The notes under the pieces are model-generated. The model saw nothing but the letters and a program-made list of their open reading frames with translations. It ran no database searches and had not been told where the DNA came from. From contig NZ_JAIGNR010000001.1 in NCBI RefSeq assembly GCF_019711595.1, positions 682,001-746,000 on the forward strand: a stretch of 64,000 bases of DNA. Direction: 5' to 3'. A program made the position numbers and the translations under genes. Source of the stretch: Qipengyuania sphaerica (GTDB lineage: Bacteria; Pseudomonadota; Alphaproteobacteria; Sphingomonadales; Sphingomonadaceae). Positions 18,416 to 27,602 of this stretch are shown piece by piece (the stretch's first letter is position 1; each line of letters begins with the position of its first letter).

Positions 18416-20146
18416 CTATTTCAGCGAGTCGGCAGTCTTCACCAGCTGGAGGAACTCCTGCCGGAAGAAGTCGCCCTGCGCGCCGGCCAGCCGAGCGATG
18501 TCGCCATAGCTATAATCGGCCAGCATTGCATCGCCGCGCAGCTTCTGCCCGAAAGCTGCAACCGAGCTGGCGAAGGCGAAGTCGCCCGCCGGTGCGCGGC
18601 CGGTGCGCAGGGCGCTGGCCGGGAGCGTATAGCTGATGAGGCGCGACGTATCGCCGTCGGGCAGCTTGTAGCGCAGCTTGATATGCGCAGCTTCTGCCGA
18701 AAGCTCGACCGCCCGCGCATCGACCTTGTCTTCATAGCGCCGCGTGCCGATCCAGCCCTTCGATCCGGCTGGCACGACCTCGTAGATCGCGGTAACCTGA
18801 TGGCCCGCACCGATATCGCCCGCATCGATTGCGTCATTGTCGAAATCCTCTTCGCGCAGCGCACGATTTTCGTAGCCGACAAGGCGATACTGGCTGACCA
18901 CGGCGGGGTTGAACTCGACCTGGATCTTCACATCCTTGGCAATGGTGAAGATGGTGCCGCCCATCTCGTCGCCCAGAACCTTGCGAGCCTCCAGCGCGCT
19001 GTCGATATAGGCATAATTGCCGTTACCGTGGTCGGCGATCCGTTCCATCATCGCATCGTTGAGGTTTCCGCGCCCGAAGCCGAGCACCGTCAGCGTGGTG
19101 CCGCTCTCGCGCTCTTTCTCGATCATTTCGACCAGCGCATCGCGGTCGGATACGCCGACGTTGAAATCGCCATCGGTGGCAAGGATCACGCGGTTGACGC
19201 CGCCTTCGATCCGGTTGGCATCGGCCATCGCATAGGCGAGCTTGATGCCTTCCCCGCCGGCGGTGGAGCCGCCCGCGCTCAGGCGGTCGATTGCGTCCCT
19301 GATCTTGCGCTCGTCATTTGTGGCATCGAGTACGAGACCCGCAGCGCCCGCATAGACGACGATCGAGACCCGGTCCTTATCGGTCAGTTGCCCGGCCAGC
19401 TGGCGCATCGCGGTCTTCACCAGCGGCAGCTTGTCATAGCTGTTCATCGAACCTGAGACATCGAGCAGGAAGACGAGGTTGGCGGCAGGGCGCGCCTGCT
19501 GCGGCAATTCGTACCCCGCCAGCCCGATGCGCACGAGGCGGGTATTCTCGTTCCACGGCGTCACCGCGACATCAGTATTGACCGTGAAGGGCTTGGTGCG
19601 GTCCAGCGGCCGCTCGTAATCGTAGCGGAAGTAGTTGACGAATTCCTCGGTCCGCACGGCTGCCTGCGGAGGGATCTGGCCCTCGCTGATGAAGCGCCGC
19701 GCATTGGCATAGGCAGCCGTGTCGACATCGACCGAGAAGGTGGAAACCGGCTGGTTGGCCACCAGCTTGACCGAGGAAATCTCCTCGCCGTCATACTGGT
19801 CGCGGCTCGGCGGGGTGGGTACGAAAATCGGAGGGAAATAGCGATAGGTGACCTTCGGTATGCTGTCGGTGCCCTCGACGGTGGTCACCATCTCGTCGGT
19901 CATAACGGAGGTTACTGCAGAAGGTGAGGCAAAGCGCTGCTGCGTGACCCGAGAGCCTGTAACGACGATGCTGCTCTCGTCTGAGGCTGTTGCAGCCGGC
20001 GGCGGAGGAGGCGGGGGCGGAGGAGCCGTCTGGCCGGTCTCGCTTGCACCGGTATCGTTCTTGGCAATCGGTGAGTCGTTCGTCGACGCGCATCCGGCAA
20101 CCACCGCAAGCATTGCACTGGCGGCGGCAAGTCTCACATACCTCAT
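18416..20146 (-). CDS. von Willebrand A domain lipoprotein (YfbK type)
   Basis: 576 residues from ATG 20146, preceded by AGGGGAGA; a frame 10 codons longer lacks a ribosome site and would spoil the lipoprotein signal. Lipobox VVAGC gives Cys19. A run of nine prolines and the odd stretch SSIVVTGSRV follow. The core is the YfbK-type layout: PVSTFSVDVDTAAYANARRF, a vWA domain with MIDAS motif LLDVSGSMNS, and a C-terminal DUF3520-like domain ending in QGDFFRQEFLQLVKTADSL. Family members are outer-membrane or periplasmic proteins of unknown ligand. The IVVTGSR motif is typical of TonB receptor N-termini rather than vWA proteins. Confidence 0.9.
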   Translation of the reverse strand: MRYVRLAAASAMLAVVAGCASTNDSPIAKNDTGASETGQTAPPPPPPPPPAATASDESSIVVTGSRVTQQRFASPSAVTSVMTDEMVTTVEGTDSIPKVTYRYFPPIFVPTPPSRDQYDGEEISSVKLVANQPVSTFSVDVDTAAYANARRFISEGQIPPQAAVRTEEFVNYFRYDYERPLDRTKPFTVNTDVAVTPWNENTRLVRIGLAGYELPQQARPAANLVFLLDVSGSMNSYDKLPLVKTAMRQLAGQLTDKDRVSIVVYAGAAGLVLDATNDERKIRDAIDRLSAGGSTAGGEGIKLAYAMADANRIEGGVNRVILATDGDFNVGVSDRDALVEMIEKERESGTTLTVLGFGRGNLNDAMMERIADHGNGNYAYIDSALEARKVLGDEMGGTIFTIAKDVKIQVEFNPAVVSQYRLVGYENRALREEDFDNDAIDAGDIGAGHQVTAIYEVVPAGSKGWIGTRRYEDKVDARAVELSAEAAHIKLRYKLPDGDTSRLISYTLPASALRTGRAPAGDFAFASSVAAFGQKLRGDAMLADYSYGDIARLAGAQGDFFRQEFLQLVKTADSLK

Positions 20147-20212
20147 CTGCAGTCTCCCCTTTGAAACTTGATACAAAGTTACATCGGGAGCCAGTGAATG
20201 TTTGCTGAACGG

Positions 20213-21724
20213 TCAGGCCTGGTCAGATCGCGGAGCCGGTTCGGCGTCCTTTTCCTTCCTAAAAAGCAACCTGTCTTCCTCTCCGAAACCGCGCTTCCAG
20301 ATGACCAGGAAATAGGTCGCGAGAATTGCCGGGACGCCGAAGGCCAGTTCGGCCCATTCGGGCAGCAGGGTGAAGAGATACCCCACCAGCACGGCCGGTG
20401 CGATGGCATAGACCAGCGCCCAGCGGAACGGGTTGATCGGCTGCTGGATGATGCGCGAGAGCAGGAAGGCTTTTACGAGGCTGGCGAAGCCGAGCGAGAG
20501 CAGCAGTGCCAGCGCGGCGGCGGCAGCCTTAAAAGGCTCGCCATAGCCGTAAGCGACCGCGGTGCGGATGAGCAGCCATGTCAGCACGCCCTGCAGCACG
20601 ATGGTGGCAATCGAGATCCACAGGTTCCGGACCCGTGCGACGTACACCAGCACGGCTTCGGAAACCACGGCGGTCGCGGCAATGACTTCTGCGGTCAGCA
20701 GGAAGGCGAGAGCGCCCGTACCGCCAACATATTCGGGACCGAACAGGCCCATGATGGCCTCGCCCGGAACGCCAAGCGCCAGCGCGATTCCGGCCTGTGC
20801 GGCGATGATCCAGAAGCCCACCTGGCAAACCTGTTTGGCTATGGCGCCGAAGTTCTTGGTCTTCAGGTTCTTGGTGATGACCGGACCGAGTATCGGCTCG
20901 AAACTGGTCTTGAGCTTTTGCGGCAGGCTCGCGAGTTGCTGTGCCATGTAATAGACGCCAACCGCGGCAGGCGCGGCAAACAGGCCGAGGATGAAGATGT
21001 CGACGCGCCGCGTGCCCCATTCGATCGCATCGGCAGTGGCGAGCGGGAGGGCGCGCGCGGTCATCTTGCTCATGTAGACAGGATGAGGTCGCCAGCCGGT
21101 CGGCGCGCCGTAGCTGCGGGCGAAGGCCCAATATCCCACCGCGAGACCCGCGTAGATCGACACCAGATAGGCCATCGCGAGGCCCGATTCCGACACGCCG
21201 GGCACGAAATAAAATGCGCCCGCCATGATCGAAATCGTCCACGGTTCGACCACGGCGCGGGCGCGCACGGTTGTGGCGATATCGTACTTATATGCCTGCG
21301 CGGCGAGCACGATCTCGGTCAGCGCATAGCCGGGGATCGCTAGAACGATCAGCTTGTCGAGCTCGGTATATTCGCCGCTCGGGAAGAGCGGGGCGGGCAC
21401 GAACCAGAAGAAAGCCGCGGCGAGGCAGGAGAAGATGAGCGCGAGCAGCATGCCGTCATAGACGAGATTGGCGGGCAGGTGCTCCTCGCCTTCGGTAAGG
21501 CGCTGCGCCAGCCCGCGTTTTTCGCCCATGGCGCAGACCAGCGCCACCAGTTCGACCACCACCAGCGCCGAGGCGAACCGTCCCACCGCATCGACCCCGT
21601 ACAAACGGCCTGCAATGAACAGGAAGGGGATGCGCGCGAGCAGCCTCAGCAGGAAGCCGAGCACGTTCTGCTTGCCGCCCTTTGCGATGGCGGACAGGTC
21701 TTCGTCGTTGGTGTCTGCGCTCAC
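20213..21724 (-). CDS. Oligosaccharide flippase-like membrane protein (MOP superfamily)
   Basis: 503 residues with about 12-14 hydrophobic segments and the pattern of Wzx/PST-type lipid-linked sugar flippases (N-terminal GGKQNVLGFLLRLLARIPFLF, then GVYYMAQQLASLPQKLKTSFEPILGPVI mid-chain). It should flip an undecaprenyl-linked oligosaccharide across the inner membrane. The GTG start overlaps the gpsA stop by four bases (GTGA), so translation is likely coupled. It lies 9 kb from the polysaccharide export operon; whether they serve the same glycan is inference. It ends with a charged cytoplasmic tail. Confidence 0.85.
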   Translation of the reverse strand: MSADTNDEDLSAIAKGGKQNVLGFLLRLLARIPFLFIAGRLYGVDAVGRFASALVVVELVALVCAMGEKRGLAQRLTEGEEHLPANLVYDGMLLALIFSCLAAAFFWFVPAPLFPSGEYTELDKLIVLAIPGYALTEIVLAAQAYKYDIATTVRARAVVEPWTISIMAGAFYFVPGVSESGLAMAYLVSIYAGLAVGYWAFARSYGAPTGWRPHPVYMSKMTARALPLATADAIEWGTRRVDIFILGLFAAPAAVGVYYMAQQLASLPQKLKTSFEPILGPVITKNLKTKNFGAIAKQVCQVGFWIIAAQAGIALALGVPGEAIMGLFGPEYVGGTGALAFLLTAEVIAATAVVSEAVLVYVARVRNLWISIATIVLQGVLTWLLIRTAVAYGYGEPFKAAAAALALLLSLGFASLVKAFLLSRIIQQPINPFRWALVYAIAPAVLVGYLFTLLPEWAELAFGVPAILATYFLVIWKRGFGEEDRLLFRKEKDAEPAPRSDQA

Positions 21725-22710
21725 CCGGCGGCTTCCTGTTCGGCCTTCAAGGGGCGTGAGAGGATGCCCTGAACGACCTCGCGCGGATTGTCGCCCTTGA
21801 GCAACGCATAGACGGCAGTGGCGATGGGCATGGTGATCCCCATGCGGGCGGCCAGTTCGACCAGAACGGGCGCGGTATGCGCGCCTTCGGCCACGGTCTT
21901 GCGGTCGGACATGAGATCATCGGCGCTCTGGCCTTCGCCAAGTGCCTTACCGAGCGAGAAATTGCGGCTCGAGGTGGAGGAGCAGGTGAGGACGAGATCG
22001 CCGAGGCCGCACAGGCCGGTGAGCGTTTCGGGCTTGGCGCCCTTGGCCTCGCCGAAGCGCAGCATTTCGGCATAGCCGCGCGCGATCAGCGCGGCGCGGG
22101 CGTTCTGGCCCAGCTCCAGCCCGTCTACCACGCCGCAGGCGATGGCGAGCACGTTCTTGACCGCCCCGCCGATCTCCGCGCCGGTTACGTCGTCCGAGTA
22201 GTAGGGCCGGAACGTCGGGCGCGCGATGGCGGGCGCAATCCGGTCCCATTGCCTCTCGCCGCCGCCGCAAGCGAGGGTCACGGCAGCAGGCAGGCCGGCC
22301 ACAACTTCATGCGCAAAGGTGGGGCCCGACAGGACCGCGATCTGGCTGTCCGGTGCGACATCGCGGGCGACATCGTTCATCAGCCTGCCCGTGCCGGCCT
22401 CGATGCCCTTCGAACAAAGAATCATGTCGCGCGGCTGAGCGGGCATGGCTTCGAGAACACTGCCCATGTGCTGGGCGGGAGTGACCACGAGCAGCGCGTC
22501 GAGCATCGCCATTTCGGCGAGATCGTTGGTCGCGCGGATGCTCGCGGCGAGGTCGGCCGCCGGAAGGTAGGTGGAGTTGGTGCGCCGCGTGTTGATCTCC
22601 TCGACCAGCTCGGCCTCCCGCGCCCAGAGCAGCACCTCGCGCCCGTCGCTCGCGACCATCTGTGCGAGCGCGGTGCCCCAAGCACCTGCTCCGAGGACCC
22701 CCGTCTTCAT
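21721..22710 (-). CDS. gpsA: Glycerol-3-phosphate dehydrogenase [NAD(P)+]
   Basis: 329 residues. The NAD(P)-binding loop [10 protein letters not shown] starts at residue 7; the SKG segment at 100-102 and catalytic Lys185 in [13 protein letters not shown] match the family, as does [14 protein letters not shown]. It reduces dihydroxyacetone phosphate to glycerol-3-phosphate, the backbone for phospholipids. Start and stop each overlap a neighbour by four bases: the tsaD stop upstream and the flippase start downstream, forming a compact three-gene unit. tsaD-gpsA pairing is common in alphaproteobacteria; the flippase is a less usual addition. Confidence 0.96.
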   Translation of the reverse strand: MKTGVLGAGAWGTALAQMVASDGREVLLWAREAELVEEINTRRTNSTYLPAADLAASIRATNDLAEMAMLDALLVVTPAQHMGSVLEAMPAQPRDMILCSKGIEAGTGRLMNDVARDVAPDSQIAVLSGPTFAHEVVAGLPAAVTLACGGGERQWDRIAPAIARPTFRPYYSDDVTGAEIGGAVKNVLAIACGVVDGLELGQNARAALIARGYAEMLRFGEAKGAKPETLTGLCGLGDLVLTCSSTSSRNFSLGKALGEGQSADDLMSDRKTVAEGAHTAPVLVELAARMGITMPIATAVYALLKGDNPREVVQGILSRPLKAEQEAAG

Positions 22711-23747
22711 GCCTTCACTCCTGCCCCGCGCACCGGCTCCGCCTCCGGGTCGAGCGGCCAGCGTGGCTGCGCCGAAATGTCGAGCGGGTCGGGTGCGAAA
22801 TTCTCCAGTCCCAGGCGTTCGATCCCCGCCCAGGCGATCATCGCCGCATTGTCAGTACACAGCTTTGGCGGCGGCGCGGTGAAGCGCATATCGTGCCTGG
22901 CGGCGACGTCTTCGAGCGCTGCGCGCACCGAGGCATTGGCTGCGACCCCGCCGGCCACCACCAGCGTTTCGCAATCGCCCATCCGTTCGAGGGCGATGCG
23001 CAGCCGATCGACCACGCAATCGATCGCCGCCTGCTGGAAGCTCGCGGCGATATCGGCCGTCTCGTATTTCCCGCTCTCGTGCGCGCGCAACACTGCGCTC
23101 TTGAGACCGGCGAAGCTGAAATGCGGCTCCCCGCTGCCGATCATCGGGCGGGGAAGGGGGACGGCCCCTGCTTCGCCTTCCTTGGCGATCCGCTCGACCG
23201 CGGGGCCTCCGGGAAAGCCGAGGCCGAGGATCTTGGCGGTCTTGTCGAAGGCCTCGCCCAGAGCATCGTCGATGGTGGTGGCAAGGCGGCGATATTGGCC
23301 GACGCCATCGACCCGCAGGATCTGGCAATGTCCGCCCGACACCAGCAGCAGGGCATAGGGGAAGCCAAGTCCGCCATCGGCCAGTCGCGGGCTCAGCGCA
23401 TGACCTTCGAGGTGATTGACCGCGATCAGCGGCACATCGCCCGCCATCGCCAGCGCCTTGGCGCTCACCAGCCCGACCATCACTCCGCCGATCAGGCCGG
23501 GTCCCGCCGTCGCGGCAATCGCATCGAGGTCTCCGAGAGATACACCCGCATCTGCCAGCACTGCCTCGATCATCGGGGCGAGCCGTTCGGCATGGGCGCG
23601 TGCGGCAATCTCCGGCACCACGCCGCCGAAGGGCGCGTGTTCCTCGTCCTGCGAGGCGATGCGCTGTGCCACGATGTGGCGCTCGCCGTCGACCAGCGCG
23701 GCCGCGGTTTCGTCGCAGGAGCTTTCGATGCCGAGAACCAGTGTCAT
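22707..23747 (-). CDS. tsaD: tRNA N6-adenosine threonylcarbamoyltransferase
   Basis: 346 residues. The N-terminus [15 protein letters not shown] is the family hallmark; metal-binding histidines are in NHLEGH (His112 and His116) and the C-terminal ASKHA motif appears as [13 protein letters not shown] with a final metal Asp in [12 protein letters not shown]. With TsaB/C/E it attaches threonylcarbamoyl to A37 of ANN-decoding tRNAs. It heads a unit with gpsA and a flippase, and diverges from hemC across only 45 bases, so both promoters must be packed or overlap there. Confidence 0.97.
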   Translation of the reverse strand: MTLVLGIESSCDETAAALVDGERHIVAQRIASQDEEHAPFGGVVPEIAARAHAERLAPMIEAVLADAGVSLGDLDAIAATAGPGLIGGVMVGLVSAKALAMAGDVPLIAVNHLEGHALSPRLADGGLGFPYALLLVSGGHCQILRVDGVGQYRRLATTIDDALGEAFDKTAKILGLGFPGGPAVERIAKEGEAGAVPLPRPMIGSGEPHFSFAGLKSAVLRAHESGKYETADIAASFQQAAIDCVVDRLRIALERMGDCETLVVAGGVAANASVRAALEDVAARHDMRFTAPPPKLCTDNAAMIAWAGIERLGLENFAPDPLDISAQPRWPLDPEAEPVRGAGVKA

Positions 23748-23792
23748 TGCGCTTCCCCTTAGCGGGATCGCGCGTTAGGGCAAGCGCGCGCC

Positions 23793-24722
23793 ATGCCAGC
23801 CGACCCTCTCATTCGCCTCGGAACCCGCCGCTCCCCGCTTGCGCTCGCGCAGGCGCACGAGGCGCGCGCGCGGCTGTGCGCTGCACATGGCTGGGACGAG
23901 GCGATGGTCGAACTGGTCCCTGTTGTGGCGAGCGGCGACAAGATACAGGACCGCCCGCTGGCCGACATCGGCGGCAAGGCGCTGTGGACGCGCGAGCTCG
24001 ACATGTGGCTTGCCGAGGGCCGGATCGATGCGGCGGTACACTCGATGAAGGACGTCGAGACGCTGCGCCCCGACGAGCTTGCCATCGGCGCGATCCTGCC
24101 GCGCGCCGACAAGGCCGACGTGCTGCTTGGTGCAACCTCCATCGCTGCCATCCCTTCCGGAGCCCGCGTGGGAACGAGCGCGCCGCGCCGCGCCGCGCAA
24201 TTGCTCCACGCAAGGCCCGATCTCGAAGTCGTCGGAATTCGCGGCAATGTCGCCACCCGCATGGCGAAGCTGCAGGCTGGCGAGGCCGACGCGACCTTCC
24301 TCGCCGCTGCCGGCCTTTCGCGGCTGGGCGAGGATAGCGTCGGGACCCGCCTCGATCCCGAAGAATGGCTTCCCGCTCCGGCGCAGGCCGCCATCGGTAT
24401 CGAATGCCGCGCTTCCGATGGCGAAACGCGCGAATGGCTCGCGGCCATCGACGACGAGCCGAGCAGGCAGGAGGTTCTGGCCGAACGCGCGCTTCTGGAA
24501 GGACTGGGCGGCACCTGCCACAGCCCGATCGCCGCGCTGACAAGTCGCGATGGCGACCGCCTCCACATGAAAGCCGCGATCTACAGCCCCGATGGTGCGA
24601 TCTGCATCAGGCGCGAGGCCGATTTCGCCCCGCAGGATCGTGCGGCGGCCCGCGACCTTGCGGCCTTGCTCCTCACCGAAGCGCCAGCGCATGTTCGCGC
24701 GCATTTCGGCGGCTTGGCCTGA
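23793..24722 (+). CDS. hemC: Hydroxymethylbilane synthase (porphobilinogen deaminase)
   Basis: 309 residues. LGTRRSPLALAQA at the N-terminus, VHSMKD with the catalytic Asp87, and LGGTCHSPIA with Cys242 that carries the dipyrromethane cofactor are all present. It polymerises four porphobilinogen units to hydroxymethylbilane in heme synthesis. The stop shares one base with the next start (TGATG), coupling it to uroporphyrinogen-III synthase. It diverges from tsaD, an arrangement common in alphaproteobacteria. Confidence 0.97.
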   Translation: MPADPLIRLGTRRSPLALAQAHEARARLCAAHGWDEAMVELVPVVASGDKIQDRPLADIGGKALWTRELDMWLAEGRIDAAVHSMKDVETLRPDELAIGAILPRADKADVLLGATSIAAIPSGARVGTSAPRRAAQLLHARPDLEVVGIRGNVATRMAKLQAGEADATFLAAAGLSRLGEDSVGTRLDPEEWLPAPAQAAIGIECRASDGETREWLAAIDDEPSRQEVLAERALLEGLGGTCHSPIAALTSRDGDRLHMKAAIYSPDGAICIRREADFAPQDRAAARDLAALLLTEAPAHVRAHFGGLA

Positions 24723-25405
24723 TGCGCAAGCTCTTCGTGTTCCGGCCAGAACCGGGGCTGGGCGTTACGCTCGAAACAGCGGAGGCTAGCGGGCTGGAAG
24801 CAACGGGCTGCGCGCTGTTCTTGGTCGAGCCCGTCGAATGGTCGGCATCGACCAAGACCGACGTGAATGCACTCCTCGTCGGAAGCAGCAATGTCTTCAG
24901 ACATGGCGGCCTCGAACTCGAAAAGCTTGAAGGACTGCCGGTTTATGCGGTGGGCGGGGCGACTGCCGAAGGGGCGCGGGAAAAAGGCTTCCTAGTCACG
25001 ATGACCGGCAAGGGCGGGCTGCAGAACCTGCTCGACGAGGTGGCGGGGCGCAAGCTCTCCTTCCTGCGGCTGGCGGGCGAGAAAATGGTCGACCTTTCGC
25101 CGCCCGATGGAATCTCCATCGACACGCGCGTGGTTTATCGCACCGTGCCGCTGGAAATGGATACGCGAGTCAGCAAGGCGCTGCGCGAAGAGGGCGGTGT
25201 GGCGCTGCTCCACTCGGGCGAGGCGGCCAAGCGGCTTGCCAGCGAATGCGAGCGGCTGGGGATCGACCGCAATACCATTACGATCGCCGCACTGGGCCCG
25301 CGGATCGCCGAAATTGCCGGTGATGGCTGGCAAGCTGTCCACACTTCGCCGCAGCCCGTGGATGCCGAGCTACTGGCCTTGGCGCAGGCTTTGTGCCAAG
25401 GCTGA
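24722..25405 (+). CDS. hemD: Uroporphyrinogen-III synthase
   Basis: 227 residues starting at the ATG overlapping the hemC stop; the frame is open much further upstream but only as an out-of-frame reading of hemC. The sequence is divergent, as usual for HemD, but has the bilobed pattern with LLVGSSNVFRHGG, PVYAVGGATAEGAREKGF and the late TIAALGPRIAEIAGDGW. It closes and inverts ring D of hydroxymethylbilane. Identification rests on context plus these weakly conserved segments. A Mic60-like gene follows after 24 bases. Confidence 0.9.
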   Translation: MRKLFVFRPEPGLGVTLETAEASGLEATGCALFLVEPVEWSASTKTDVNALLVGSSNVFRHGGLELEKLEGLPVYAVGGATAEGAREKGFLVTMTGKGGLQNLLDEVAGRKLSFLRLAGEKMVDLSPPDGISIDTRVVYRTVPLEMDTRVSKALREEGGVALLHSGEAAKRLASECERLGIDRNTITIAALGPRIAEIAGDGWQAVHTSPQPVDAELLALAQALCQG

Positions 25406-25429
25406 AGCAGGGGCGCGGGACGGAGTTTA

Positions 25430-26341
25430 ATGGACCAATTTTCGACAGCTAAGCGCACGCGCTCGCCAGGCATGAAGCCCTTGCTGCTGGCGGTTGCGGG
25501 GTCCTTTGCTCTTGGCGCAGCATTGGTCGGTTACATCGCATGGCGGGGTGATGGTTCCGAGACCGGCCCGGCGGTCGAGGGCGACGCACCGCAGGCCGCG
25601 CTCGCTAGTCCCGAAGCGGACGGTACGCCTTCCCCCACGCCCAGCGCCACTGCCAGCCGAGCAGCTGCTGCCGCCGAAGCGGTCGAGCAGATGGCCGAGA
25701 CGCAAGGGGGCATCGACCAGCGCCTCGCTGCTGCAGAACAGCGCCTTTCGCGGCTCGATCTGCAGGCACAGGCTGCCGCCGGGAACGCGGCACGCGCAGA
25801 GGGCCTGCTGATCGCCTTCGCCATCCGCCGCGCGATCGACAAGGGGGCACAGCTTGGATACCTCGCCGACCAGCTACGCCTGCGTTTCGGCGATGCGCTG
25901 CCCAACGCCACCAATTCCATCCTCAGTTTCTCGCGCGATCCGGTCACGCTCGACCAGCTGACCGCAAGGCTCGATGGCCTTGCCCCGCAGTTGCAATCGG
26001 GTGACGATCGCGGGGGCTTCGAACGCTTCTCGCAGGAGCTGGCGGCGCTGTTCACCGTGCGCCGCGAAAGCGCGCCTTCGCCGCAGCCGGAAATGCGCAT
26101 CGAACGCGCGCGCTTGTTCCTCCTCAGCGGGCGGACCGATGCCGCGATCGAAGAAGTGCGCAACATGCCCGGCGCTGCCAATGCGCAAGGGTGGATCCGC
26201 GATGCGGAACGCTATGCCGCAGCGCAGCAGGCGCTCGATTTGATCGAGACTGCCGCCGTGCTCGAACCGCGCCGCCTGCGCGATGGGGCGGGGAACCGAA
26301 TTTCGCAGCCGAGCCCGGGGCAGGAAACGCCTGAAGAGTAG
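25430..26341 (+). CDS. Mitofilin/Mic60-like inner membrane protein
   Basis: 303 residues: short cytoplasmic N-terminus, one membrane helix (about residues 16-39), an Ala/Pro/Thr-rich linker, a coiled coil near 80-130 and a C-terminal helical region with LARLDG-like segments (LDQLTARLDGLAPQL) as in alphaproteobacterial COG4223 proteins. The place directly after hemC-hemD is the known location of bacterial Mic60, the ancestor of the mitochondrial crista-junction protein. It is shorter than many members. It ends three bases before the convergent UbiH-type gene. Confidence 0.78.
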   Translation: MDQFSTAKRTRSPGMKPLLLAVAGSFALGAALVGYIAWRGDGSETGPAVEGDAPQAALASPEADGTPSPTPSATASRAAAAAEAVEQMAETQGGIDQRLAAAEQRLSRLDLQAQAAAGNAARAEGLLIAFAIRRAIDKGAQLGYLADQLRLRFGDALPNATNSILSFSRDPVTLDQLTARLDGLAPQLQSGDDRGGFERFSQELAALFTVRRESAPSPQPEMRIERARLFLLSGRTDAAIEEVRNMPGAANAQGWIRDAERYAAAQQALDLIETAAVLEPRRLRDGAGNRISQPSPGQETPEE

Positions 26342-26344
26342 GCC

Positions 26345-27559
26345 TCAGGCCTTCATCAACTCCGGTACGTCGCCCGATACGCCGCGCGCTTCGTCCATGA
26401 AGAACTTCTTGAGCCAGCCCGAACGCTGGACGCCGGCCATGCCGAGGCGGCGCACCGCACTGGCAGTCTTTCCGGGCACGCCGAACAGGCGGGTGAGCGT
26501 ATCGGTCGCGCCCATGACCATGATCGAATCGAGCGCGCGCCACTTTTCGTAGCGTTCGAGCACCTGCGCATCGCCGAGGTCGAGGCCGAGGCGGCGGGCT
26601 TCTTCGAGCACTTCGATGAGAGCGCCGACATCGCGCAGGCCGAGGTTAAGGCCCTGTCCGGCAATCGGGTGCATGCCATGAGCGCTGTCGCCCACCAGCG
26701 CCATCCTCTCGCCGACAATGCGTGCGGTATGCTGGAAGCTGAGCGGATAGGACGACCGTCCGCTATTGAGGCGGAGCGTGCCCAGGATGTCGCCCATGCG
26801 CTTCTCGACTTCGGCGAGGAAGGCGCGGTCCGACAGCTTGAGAACGCCTGCGGCATCCTTCTCGTCCACCGTCCAGACCAGCGCGCTGCGGTGCTTGCCA
26901 TCTTCGCTGTCGAGCATGGGGAGGAGCGCGAACGGGCCGTCCTCGTAGAAGATTTCCCAGGCCACGCCCTCGTGCGGCTTGGAATGGTCGAGCCCGGTAA
27001 TGATGGCGCGGTGCGAATAGTCCCAGCTCGCCATCTTGAGCCCTTCTTCCTCGCGCGTGGGCGAGCCGCGGCCTTCGGCGCCGATGAGGAGATCGGCTTC
27101 GAGGACCGTCCCGTCGCTAAGTGTCACGCTGGTGGTAAAGGCATCGCGGTGTCGGCTGGTCACCTCGACCGGCGCGTGCATGGCAATCAGCGGCTCGTCC
27201 TTCGCCGCCTCGAACAGGGCGGTGCGCAACTGGCGATTGGCGAACATGCGGCCGAGCGTGCCTTCGTGCGGTTCGGGGCGGAAATCGATCCGGCCGGGCT
27301 TCATCTGGTCGATTACGGCGATGGCCTCGATCTCGCAGCCATGCGGCTCGAGCGCGTCGGCAAGGCCGATATTGCGGAACAGGCGCCAGCTGGCGGTCGA
27401 AATGGCCGAAGCGCGACCGTCGAAGCCTTCTGCGGTGAGGTCGGCGGGGTCCGCGCGGTCAACGAGGTGGCTGGAAAGGCCCTTCTTTGCCGCTGCCAGC
27501 GCCAGAGTGGTGCCGACGAGGCCGCCGCCGAGGATGAGCAGGTCGCGCTTGTCTGTCAT
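26345..27559 (-). CDS. UbiH/UbiF/COQ6-family FAD-dependent hydroxylase
   Basis: 404 residues from ATG 27559; the upstream frame continues antisense to dsbD and lacks conservation. FAD motifs are LLILGGGLVGTTLALAAAKKG at the N-terminus (key GGGLVG) and GDSAHGMHPIAGQGLNLGLRD near residue 280, the signature of ubiquinone-ring hydroxylases. It probably adds a hydroxyl group to the ubiquinone precursor ring at the membrane. Which ring position cannot be told; alphaproteobacteria often use one enzyme for more than one position. Divergent from dsbD across 43 bases. Confidence 0.88.
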   Translation of the reverse strand: MTDKRDLLILGGGLVGTTLALAAAKKGLSSHLVDRADPADLTAEGFDGRASAISTASWRLFRNIGLADALEPHGCEIEAIAVIDQMKPGRIDFRPEPHEGTLGRMFANRQLRTALFEAAKDEPLIAMHAPVEVTSRHRDAFTTSVTLSDGTVLEADLLIGAEGRGSPTREEEGLKMASWDYSHRAIITGLDHSKPHEGVAWEIFYEDGPFALLPMLDSEDGKHRSALVWTVDEKDAAGVLKLSDRAFLAEVEKRMGDILGTLRLNSGRSSYPLSFQHTARIVGERMALVGDSAHGMHPIAGQGLNLGLRDVGALIEVLEEARRLGLDLGDAQVLERYEKWRALDSIMVMGATDTLTRLFGVPGKTASAVRRLGMAGVQRSGWLKKFFMDEARGVSGDVPELMKA

Positions 27560-27602
27560 GGGGGCAGTCCCTAATGCGGCACGCGTGACGGACGCAAGCA
27601 GA

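Noticed and set aside
27036-27602. Extended N-terminus of the DsbD-type gene
   Set aside because: The frame is open but reads antisense to the UbiH-type gene; the signal peptide begins at 27603.
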